DNA of 64,000 nucleotides from Phocaeicola coprocola DSM 17136 (GTDB lineage Bacteria; Bacteroidota; Bacteroidia; Bacteroidales; Bacteroidaceae), in contig NZ_DS981490.1 of the NCBI RefSeq assembly GCF_000154845.1, positions 93,030 through 157,029 of the forward strand. The letters run 5' to 3'. Numbering within the stretch: the first letter of the stretch is position 1; every line of letters starts with the position of its first letter. The notes under the pieces were generated by a model that had not been told where the DNA came from, searched no databases, and saw only the letters and a list, made by a program, of their open reading frames with translations. Positions 55,423 through 62,072 of the stretch are shown piece after piece. Made by a program: the position numbers and the translations under genes.

Positions 55423-56283
55423 ATGAAAAATACTGTTATCCTTTTAATTAGCATAGCTACATTTATAGCCTGCACCAAACAAAAAGCGGAACAAGTTTCT
55501 ACCATAGACAGCACTTTACAAGTAAGTGTTGATTCTATCCTGCAAAACAAGCTATCCGAACTTAATGCTACGGTAGGGCAAGTTATTATAATGGAAGTAC
55601 GGACGGGAGAAATTAAAGTTTCTGTTGGTTCTGATTCTATTCTGCAAGAATCGGGATTAGTGCGTATCGCTTCACTTTTGGCAGTATTGGAAACAAAGGC
55701 AGTCAAACTATCCGATTCGATAGATGTTGCAGATGGTGTCTTAGCTATTGGTAAAGATACATTGTGCGACCATAATTGGCATAGGGGTGGATATGGAAAA
55801 ATCACAGTGGAACAAGGCTTTGGAGTAGCATCCAATATCGCCAATTACAAAATAGTAAAAAAAGTATTTGAGAATGAACAAGCCTTTTCGGAAGCACTTG
55901 CAAAGTATGGTTATCAAGTGAAAGACACAAGTCTTGTTTATAATCCTTTGGGATATGGCATTCTCACCACTCCATTACAGAACTTGACTTTCTTTAATTA
56001 CATAGCTAAAAGTAAGACTGCCATAAAAGAAGCATTGGAATACTCTGTTTCTAATGGATTAGCTAAACCTGCCCAATCAGATAAAGTTAAAGTAGCTGGA
56101 GCAACGGGAACAATTCAACTTCCGAACGGTGAATATGCGGTAGAATTTTGCGGTTACTTCCCTGCCGATAATCCGAAATACAGTGTTATCGTTACCATTA
56201 ATAAGACAGAATTACCTGCAAGCGGTGGACTGATGGCAGGTGATGTTTTTAGGCAGATTGTTGATATTATGAATGAAAGATAA
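55423..56283 (+). CDS. Penicillin-binding-protein-like lipoprotein lacking catalytic motifs
   Basis: A 286-aa lipoprotein (lipobox ATFIAC, Cys17) with the fold signature of a transpeptidase domain. The end reads ATGTIQLPNGEYAVEFCGYF then PKYSVIVTI, matching the KTGTxQ...FxGxxPxxxPxYxxxV pattern of PBPs. All three active-site motifs are altered: SxxK is replaced by L79-V-R-I82, SxN by A137-S-N139, and KTG by A227-T-G. It should therefore be a non-catalytic pseudoenzyme, perhaps binding peptidoglycan or a PBP partner. It overlaps the next lipoprotein gene by one base. Confidence 0.7.
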   Translation: MKNTVILLISIATFIACTKQKAEQVSTIDSTLQVSVDSILQNKLSELNATVGQVIIMEVRTGEIKVSVGSDSILQESGLVRIASLLAVLETKAVKLSDSIDVADGVLAIGKDTLCDHNWHRGGYGKITVEQGFGVASNIANYKIVKKVFENEQAFSEALAKYGYQVKDTSLVYNPLGYGILTTPLQNLTFFNYIAKSKTAIKEALEYSVSNGLAKPAQSDKVKVAGATGTIQLPNGEYAVEFCGYFPADNPKYSVIVTINKTELPASGGLMAGDVFRQIVDIMNER

Positions 56284-56918
56284 TGAGAAGATTGCTATTT
56301 ATCATTATTGGGCTACTTAGTTTAGCGGCTTGCAAAACAGACAAGACATCTGTTCCGCAAGAATTTGAGTGCTTTAATCAGCCACATATATACATAAAAT
56401 ACAAACAGCCTATAAACGGATATACAGTAAAGGTTATGTGGTTGCAATATGGTGAGGTAGGTAATGCTCTATTCTGTTTAGAGAAACAAGGAGTACAATA
56501 CTACTACTTTGCGGAGAAATGGACTGATAAGATTCTGTATGATAAGGGTAACACATATCCGCACAACACTGTTATAGAATTGGACTATACAGCCAAATTA
56601 GAGAGCGAAGAATACCTTTCGGATGATTCTCCTTTCTTCTTTTCTGATGTTGATTTTGATGGAGAAGATGAGTTTATTATCAACCGCTATAAAAGTGGTT
56701 CAAGAGAATCAAATGCCTATGATGTGTACGATATTAGCCCATACGGTTACTTTATACGGAAAGCAGAAGCACCATTTACAGAATTAGAAAACGGACAATG
56801 TGAGTTTGATTCAAAGAACAAGACCATTACTGTTTACGGCTCTAATGGATGGAACAATACTATCAATAATACCTATCAACTAAAAGGAGATAAAGTTGAA
56901 TTAGTACAATCAGAATAA
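56283..56918 (+). CDS. Lipoprotein with Asp-rich calcium-loop-like motif
   Basis: A 211-aa lipoprotein (MRRLLFIIIGLLSLAAC, lipidated Cys17). Residues about 112-130 read SDVDFDGEDEFIINRYKSG, a DxDxDGxDE loop like those in FG-GAP or EF-hand proteins. The rest is beta-rich. It begins at TAATG, where the stop of the PBP-like gene overlaps its start, so the two are coupled and may act together. Confidence 0.65.
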   Translation: MRRLLFIIIGLLSLAACKTDKTSVPQEFECFNQPHIYIKYKQPINGYTVKVMWLQYGEVGNALFCLEKQGVQYYYFAEKWTDKILYDKGNTYPHNTVIELDYTAKLESEEYLSDDSPFFFSDVDFDGEDEFIINRYKSGSRESNAYDVYDISPYGYFIRKAEAPFTELENGQCEFDSKNKTITVYGSNGWNNTINNTYQLKGDKVELVQSE

Positions 56919-56939
56919 TTATTTAAAAATCAAATAGAA

Positions 56940-57407
56940 ATGAAAATATTTAGATTAGTTGGAATGGTTTTATTAGCCTTGTGCGTGAATTTCACTTCTT
57001 GCAGTGATGACAATGAAGAAGACCCCAATGTGTATTATGCTTATGGCATCTATTTAGGAGATTTATCAACTAATACGGACTATATTGAAACAGAACTTAG
57101 GATAAATGAAGTGGAGCAAAGTATAAAGTTCAGACCATCATATAGTTCTTCGGGATTGGATGGCGGTGCTTATGTTACAGAATTTCATCCATTCACGGAG
57201 GAGCAATATTTCTATATAATAAACCGCTGTGATATTTATGTAAATGAAGAGATAACTAAAGAGAATCTGATTGAAAAGTTTCCCGAACTTCCGCATGAAT
57301 TTAATTTCTTATGGCAGTGCTTAGGTGAATATGAATATATTGCATATTATCCAGTAGATTCTCCTGATGGAGTTCTCAACGTATTTGTCTATAACAAAAA
57401 CAATTAA
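56940..57407 (+). CDS. Lipoprotein, last gene of the envelope operon
   Basis: A 155-aa lipoprotein (MKIFRLVGMVLLALCVNFTSC, lipidated Cys21), followed by an acidic segment SDDNEEDPN that resembles the surface-export signals (K/S-D/E-rich) of Bacteroidetes lipoproteins. The remainder is beta-rich and acidic. Family unknown. A terminator follows at 57443-57482. Confidence 0.65.
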   Translation: MKIFRLVGMVLLALCVNFTSCSDDNEEDPNVYYAYGIYLGDLSTNTDYIETELRINEVEQSIKFRPSYSSSGLDGGAYVTEFHPFTEEQYFYIINRCDIYVNEEITKENLIEKFPELPHEFNFLWQCLGEYEYIAYYPVDSPDGVLNVFVYNKNN

Positions 57408-57791
57408 GAGATTGCAATAGTATTCTTCGTAAACCTATACGCAAAAAGCCAACCTACCCAATTACGGATAAGTTGGCTTTTTCAGTTCTGAACAAATATC
57501 TATTAACCATAAACTATGTGTTATACAACTCTATTCAGAGTTACAGAGAATACCAAGTAATTGAAGCGTATTTCCAGCAGACAGATTTTTGAGAAAAACG
57601 GCTTTACATACCCGTTGCTGATTTAGCTACCGCTATTCTATTATATAATGGAATACAGTATATGAATGTTTTTTGAGTTAGCAGAAAAGCTACTCTATAC
57701 TATTATATACTATATCATTAGATAGATAAAAAACTGATAGTCAAAAGCAAAACTATAAGAAAGAATCATTGCATAACAGCGTAATATTGAC

Positions 57792-57799
57792 TAACTTTG
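57792..57799 (+). promoter_or_regulatory. Outward promoter at the right end of the island
   Basis: TAACTTTG, an exact -7 element, with a TTG 20 bp upstream at 57769-57771. In the integrated state it reads toward the tRNA-like sequence. In a circular excised form it would read across the attachment site toward the integrase gene. Confidence 0.55.
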
Positions 57800-57858
57800 T
57801 GGTGCAGTTTGAAGCTGCAAAGAGATTATTAATTTATTGTTGAATCTATCTTGTTTAC

Positions 57859-57880
57859 GTGTAAACCAACATGTAAACCG
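57859..57880. repeat. Putative integrase arm-binding repeat, right
   Basis: GTGTAAACC and ATGTAAACC, 3 bp apart, in a 22-bp block identical to 43501-43522 at 20 positions. The left flank GTTTAC (57853-57858) makes a small palindrome with GTAAAC. Confidence 0.6.
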
Positions 57881-57913
57881 CAACTTGAAAGGACTTCTTC
57901 TAATAAGATATAA

Positions 57914-58008
57914 ACGGAAGTAGCTCAGTTGGTTGCCTTTAATCCTACGGATTAAAGGACATTAGCCTTCCAAGCTGAGGGTCGCGGGTTTGAGTCCCGT
58001 CTTCCGCT
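57914..58008 (+). pseudogene. tRNA-Gly-like sequence with a hairpin inserted in the D arm
   Basis: The sequence matches tRNA-Gly(TCC) over the acceptor, D stem 5' half, anticodon arm, T arm and 3' end. The four D-arm bases AGAG are replaced by 26 bases (57934-57959) containing a perfect 10-bp stem, CCTTTAATCC/GGATTAAAGG, around TAC. The D stem cannot form. The acceptor is otherwise fully paired but starts A:C. It is probably not a working tRNA. The terminator downstream (58015-58041) would be that of the original chromosomal tRNA gene. Confidence 0.75.
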
Positions 58009-58011
58009 CTT
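57960..58011. repeat. Right attachment repeat (attR) of the genomic island
   Basis: A 52-bp copy of 43355-43406 with one difference in the T loop. It marks the right boundary of the island. Confidence 0.85.
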
Positions 58012-58014
58012 CTG

Positions 58015-58050
58015 AAAAGACCATGAGATTCATGGTCTTTTTTTTATTTT
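58015..58050 (+). terminator. Terminator beyond the right attachment site
   Basis: AAAAGACCATGA (58015-58026) and TCATGGTCTTTT (58030-58041) form a perfect 12-bp stem with a 3-nt loop, followed by T's. Probably the native terminator of the tRNA-Gly gene. Confidence 0.85.
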
Positions 58051-58100
58051 ACCCTTCAATATTTAATAAAACCAAACGGAAAGCACGGGTCAGTAGAAAT

Positions 58101-58803
58101 TTAGTGGGGATACGCATATAGCTTCGCAATGCGGAATAAAAAGAACTTCTTATCAGCTACGCCTCTTAGATTTGCTCTGAACAGTTTAATTTTTGCATTG
58201 AACGATTCTGCCATCGCATTTGAAGAACGATGGTTGTAGAAATTCAGTATTTCATCATAGTGCTCATAGAAAGTAGCAGCAATGACATTAAAAGAATGCA
58301 TCCCTGCTTCTTCTACTTTATTATACCATCGTGCCATAGCCAGACGTGCAGCGTCCTTTATGGTGTTCTTAGAGAAAATCATCCGCAGGGAATGGCACAA
58401 ACCGTATGCCTTTTTGATGTCAGGGTATTCCTCAAATAGGATTGCTGCCCTTTGCTTCTGTTTTTCTGTCCATTTATCAGCTGACTTGAAAAGCAGATAC
58501 CGGGAGCGTATAAGTAATTCCCTACGGGTATCGCCATTGGAATATCGGTATGGGACATAATCTTCGTTCTTCCGCTTAGCTTCTTCCATTTCCTCATTGG
58601 CCTGCTGTATGGCATCCCAACGGTGTTTGATGCGTAATTCCTGCACAGCATCACAAGCTAATCTCTGAATGTGAAAACGGTCTATCACACGGCTGGCTTC
58701 AGGAAATGCAGTCCGTACAATCTTGCGCATGGAGTCTGAAAGGTCAAGTGTCACTTCTTTAACGGCATAACGGCTTTCCTCGTCAATTCGTTGCAGCACA
58801 GCT
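58101..58803 (-). pseudogene. Transposase C-terminal part of the outer IS
   Basis: The 3' fragment of the outer copy's main transposase gene, separated from its 5' part (60241-60522) by the inner element. It contains the second catalytic aspartate (VIDRFHI) and the glutamate (SNAMAESFNAKIK) and ends KLYAYPH. It cannot be expressed as a whole protein. Confidence 0.85.
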
Positions 58804-58874
58804 ATTACATCGGGTCAGTAGAAATTTCGTGGGGATTATTTTTTATACTCGTAAAGTATTGCTTACTTCGCATT

Positions 58875-59261
58875 ATGAAAAACGATTATTTGAACATGCT
58901 AGCCAGCCTCGTGTTGCCGGCTCAGATATTAGATTACTTTCTTATCTCTGGAGTTGAACAAACCTCTCAAGAGATTCATATTAGTCTGGATGAAAAGATG
59001 AATTCCAAGTTAAGCAATGACGAACATTTTGAATCCAAAGGTTTTATGGAAGCTGTTAATGTGACAGACTTTCCCATACGGGACCATAAGGTAATCCTCA
59101 AGATCAGACGTCGTCGTTGGACGGACTTGCGCACAGGTAAAAGTTTCAGTATTCCCATCGACCTCGATGTTGTAGCCAAGGGAACCAGATACTCCAAAGA
59201 ATTTGGGGCTTTTTTAAAAGAAACGTATGGAGACATCCCCAGTGACCTGCCGTACGCTTGA
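58875..59261 (+). CDS. ISAon1-type transposase N-terminal protein (orfA), inner copy
   Basis: A 128-aa protein matching the separate N-terminal region of ISAon1-type transposases. It contains a basic stretch (KVILKIRRRRWTDLRTGKSF), probably a DNA-binding domain. It overlaps the second gene by 35 bp in the +1 frame. An identical-length copy is on the bottom strand at 60488-60874. A slippery T TTT TTA occurs near its end, but the -1 frame stops quickly, so re-initiation or +1 shifting is needed to join the products. Confidence 0.8.
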   Translation: MKNDYLNMLASLVLPAQILDYFLISGVEQTSQEIHISLDEKMNSKLSNDEHFESKGFMEAVNVTDFPIRDHKVILKIRRRRWTDLRTGKSFSIPIDLDVVAKGTRYSKEFGAFLKETYGDIPSDLPYA

Positions 59262-60063
59262 GGAATTCTATCATATAGATGGTCATACATTTGAAAAACA
59301 GTACAAGGAGGTTCTCAGCGGATATCGTAATTGGGAACAGTTATCCCATGCCGGTGAATGGATGCTGTTTCCGGAAAATATGGGACCGTATCTGGCGATT
59401 GACGAGACCTCACTCTCCAACGGTGAACTTTACACCTTTGTAACCAACCGTGATGCCTGTACGAGAGAGTGCTCCCTGGTAGCTGTCGTGGCAGGAACTA
59501 AATCAGAGGATGTAATAGCTGTGCTGCAACGAATTGACGAGGAAAGCCGTTATGCCGTTAAAGAAGTGACACTTGACCTTTCAGACTCCATGCGCAAGAT
59601 TGTACGGACTGCATTTCCTGAAGCCAGCCGTGTGATAGACCGTTTTCACATTCAGAGATTAGCTTGTGATGCTGTGCAGGAATTACGCATCAAACACCGT
59701 TGGGATGCCATACAGCAGGCCAATGAGGAAATGGAAGAAGCTAAGCGGAAGAACGAAGATTATGTCCCATACCGATATTCCAATGGCGATACCCGTAGGG
59801 AATTACTTATACGCTCCCGGTATCTGCTTTTCAAGTCAGCTGATAAATGGACAGAAAAACAGAAGCAAAGGGCAGCAATCCTATTTGAGGAATACCCTGA
59901 CATCAAAAAGGCATACGGTTTGTGCCATTCCCTGCGGATGATTTTCTCTAAGAACACCATAAAGGACGCTGCACGTCTGGCTATGGCACGATGGTATAAT
60001 AAAGTAGAAGAAGCAGGGATGCATTCTTTTAATGTCATTGCTGCTACTTTCTATGAGCACTAG
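59227..60063 (+). pseudogene. ISAon1-type transposase (orfB), inner copy, truncated by a 1-bp deletion
   Basis: The main DDE transposase: first aspartate in YLAIDETSLS, second in VIDRFHIQ. At 60061 the sequence reads GAGCACTAGATG where the outer copy has GAGCACTATGATG. The missing T brings in a stop and removes about 50 residues, including the catalytic glutamate. The remainder of the gene is still present to about 60219. The copy should be inactive. Confidence 0.85.
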
Positions 60064-60240
60064 ATGAAATACTGAATTTCTACAACCATCGTTCTTCAAA
60101 TGCGATGGCAGAATCGTTCAATGCAAAAATTAAACTGTTCAGAGCAAATCTAAGAGGAGTAGCTGATAAGAAGTTCTTTTTATTCCGCATTGCGAAGCTA
60201 TATGCGTATCCCCACTAAATTTCTACTGACCCATTACATC

Positions 60241-60522
60241 CTCTGATTTAGTTCCTGCCACGACAGCTACCAGGGAGCACTCTCTCGTACAGGCATCACG
60301 GTTGGTTACAAAGGTGTAAAGTTCACCGTTGGAGAGTGAGGTCTCGTCAATCGCCAGATACGGTCCCATATTTTCCGGAAACAGCATCCATTCACCGGCA
60401 TGGGATAACTGTTCCCAATTACGATATCCGCTGAGAACCTCCTTGTACTGTTTTTCAAATGTATGACCATCTATATGATAGAATTCCTCAAGCGTACGGC
60501 AGGTCACTGGGGATGTCTCCAT
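60241..60522 (-). pseudogene. Transposase N-terminal part of the outer IS
   Basis: The first 90 or so codons of the outer copy's orfB, to SEDV, cut by the inner element. It contains the first catalytic aspartate. Its continuation is at 58101-58803. Confidence 0.85.
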
Positions 60523-60874
60523 ACGTTTCTTTTAAAAAAGCCCCAAATTCTTTGGAGTATCTGGTTCCCTTGGCTACAACATCGAGGTCGATGGGAATAC
60601 TGAAACTTTTACCTGTGCGCAAGTCCGTCCAACGACGACGTCTGATCTTGAGGATTACCTTATGGTCCCGTATGGGAAAGTCTGTCACATTAACAGCTTC
60701 CATAAAACCTTTGGATTCAAAATGTTCGTCATTGCTTAACTTGGAATTCATCTTTTCATCCAGACTAATATGAATCTCTTGAGAGGTTTGTTCAACTCCA
60801 GAGATAAGAAAGTAATCTAATATCTGAGCCGGCAACACGAGGCTGGCTAGCATATTCAAATAATCGTTTTTCAT
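60488..60874 (-). CDS. ISAon1-type transposase N-terminal protein (orfA), outer copy
   Basis: A 128-aa protein identical in sequence to the inner copy's orfA as translated. Intact, but its partner gene is interrupted. Confidence 0.8.
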   Translation of the reverse strand: MKNDYLNMLASLVLPAQILDYFLISGVEQTSQEIHISLDEKMNSKLSNDEHFESKGFMEAVNVTDFPIRDHKVILKIRRRRWTDLRTGKSFSIPIDLDVVAKGTRYSKEFGAFLKETYGDIPSDLPYA

Positions 60875-61014
60875 AATGCGAAGTAAGCAATACTTTACGA
60901 GTATAAAAAATAATCCCCACTAAATTTCTACTGACCCGAAAGCACACCTTTCGATTTTAATCACTATCTTAGGTTTAGAAATTTATCTAACCAACTATTA
61001 AAGACTAAACCATT

Positions 61015-61719
61015 ATGAAGAACTTTAGAATTGAATCATTAATCCTTGCAATCGGATTGTTATTGCTGGGAATTTGCATCCAAAAAGGATTTAAATCGTT
61101 CGCAGAACGCGACAGAAGCGTAAATGTCAAAGGACTTGCAGAAATGGAAGTACCGGCTGATAAGGTCACATGGCCACTTATGTACAAAAGCTTAGGCAAC
61201 GACTTGAATGCTCTATACGACAATATAAAGAACTCAAATAAAATCATTACTCAGTTTCTTATAGAAAAAGGTATAGACGAGAAAGAAATCAGCATTAATG
61301 CCCCTGAAATCATTGATCTAAAAGCTGAACGATACAGCAATAATGACAATAGTCCCTACCGATACAACGTTACAACTGTCATTACAGTAACTTCAAATAA
61401 AGTGGATTTAGTAAGAAGCCTTATAGCAGAACAAGGTGAATTGCTAAAAAGAGGTATTGCAGTAACAGGAGGCGACTACCGGTACAATGTGCAGTATGAA
61501 TACACGGGACTTAATTCTATCAAACCTCAAATGATAGAAGAAGCAACCAAAAACGCACGTCAGGCTGCGGAAAAATTTGCAAAAGACTCGGAAAGCGAAC
61601 TAGGAAAAATACGGCACGCCAATCAAGGACAGTTCACTATTACAGATCGTGACGCCAATACTCCTTATATTAAGAAAGTGCGTGTAGTTACGACTATTGA
61701 TTATTCGTTAGAAGATTAA
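61015..61719 (+). CDS. SIMPL domain-containing protein
   Basis: A 234-aa protein with an N-terminal membrane anchor or uncleaved signal (SLILAIGLLLLGICI) and a SIMPL (DUF541) domain: RSVNVKGLAEMEVPADKV at about 37-54, a helical middle with SINAPEIIDL, and the C-terminal YIKKVRVVTTIDYSL. Bacterial members are periplasmic oligomers (BP26-like) of unclear function. It stands alone between the IS elements and rpsA and has its own terminator. Confidence 0.88.
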   Translation: MKNFRIESLILAIGLLLLGICIQKGFKSFAERDRSVNVKGLAEMEVPADKVTWPLMYKSLGNDLNALYDNIKNSNKIITQFLIEKGIDEKEISINAPEIIDLKAERYSNNDNSPYRYNVTTVITVTSNKVDLVRSLIAEQGELLKRGIAVTGGDYRYNVQYEYTGLNSIKPQMIEEATKNARQAAEKFAKDSESELGKIRHANQGQFTITDRDANTPYIKKVRVVTTIDYSLED

Positions 61720-62072
61720 CAGATTAATCAGACATCAAAAGAATATATAAGAAGCAGAGCTCGCGTGCAAAACAATCCACCTGCACGCGAGTTTTTTTAT
61801 AAACCCATAACACTTCTCTCCTATCTTCCTCCACGAGAAGAAGCAAAACATCCAAACCTGCTTATACAAGAATCCAACTATAAACATAAAGTAAGACTGG
61901 AAGCATAACCTAACACAGCCTAACCAGAAATTCCCAATATCTCTTAAAGTTTCTATCAAAAAAATCATGAAATGTTGTATCATTCAGGATTTTATTGTAC
62001 TTTTGCAGCCGATTTATATAAACAATATAAAGTCTAACACAATTAGTTATTTACAAACAATTTATTAATTTA
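61720..62072. promoter_or_regulatory. Spacer with SIMPL terminator and rpsA promoter
   Basis: CTCGCGTGCA (61760-61769) and TGCACGCGAG (61782-61791) form a perfect 10-bp stem followed by seven T's, a clear terminator. The rpsA promoter is TACTTTTG at 61998-62005 with TTG at 61975-61977, spaced by 20 bp. The leader of about 60 nt is A/T-rich. Nothing else is seen in the 353 bp. Confidence 0.8.

Larger units (their letters stand above)
57408..57913. other. Non-coding right end of the island
   Basis: A 506-bp region without a gene. AAAAAGCCAAC (57443-57453) and GTTGGCTTTTT (57472-57482) form the terminator of the envelope operon. An A/T-rich segment follows. TAACTTTG at 57792-57799, with TTG at 57769-57771 (20 bp upstream), is a promoter pointing out of the island. 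Just after it lies TGCAG/CTGCA (57804-57820), then the arm-like repeat at 57859. Confidence 0.65.
43407..58011. mobile_element. Integrative genomic island in tRNA-Gly
   Basis: About 14.6 kb bounded by the 52-bp tRNA-Gly repeats. It starts with a tyrosine recombinase gene and carries about 19 genes, all on the plus strand. There is a replication/helicase-like module (44.8-50.7 kb), small orphan genes (50.8-52.2 kb), a structured RNA candidate, and an envelope-protein operon (52.9-57.4 kb). Most cargo genes are A/T-rich and have their own TAnnTTTG promoters. No relaxase, coupling protein or type IV secretion gene was seen, so it resembles a mobilisable or purely integrative element rather than a conjugative one. 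Confidence 0.85.
58804..60240 (+). mobile_element. ISAon1/ISL3-like insertion sequence, inner copy
   Basis: A second copy of the same element (58812-60232, 1,421 bp) inserted in the opposite orientation into the transposase gene of the outer copy. Target duplication ATTACATC lies at 58804-58811 and 60233-60240. It is one base shorter than the outer copy, the deletion lying near 60061. Its left inverted repeat has C where the outer copy has A (TTTCGTGG against TTTAGTGG). Confidence 0.9.
58079..60945 (-). mobile_element. ISAon1/ISL3-like insertion sequence, outer copy
   Basis: Runs 58087-60937 and includes the inner copy; without it and its target repeat it is 1,422 bp. Its ends are the inverted repeat GGGTCAGTAGAAATTTAGTG. 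The 8-bp duplication GAAAGCAC flanks it at 58079-58086 and 60938-60945. Eight-base duplications are typical of ISL3-type elements. Its two genes read on the bottom strand, and the second is interrupted by the inner copy. Confidence 0.9.

Noticed and set aside
43407..58011. Conjugative element
   Set aside because: None of the island's proteins resembles a relaxase, coupling ATPase or Tra protein, and the size is too small for a complete transfer system.
59200..59230. Programmed -1 frameshift joining the two IS transposase genes at T TTT TTA
   Set aside because: The heptamer is in phase, but the -1 frame reaches a stop after about ten codons; the second gene is in the +1 frame.
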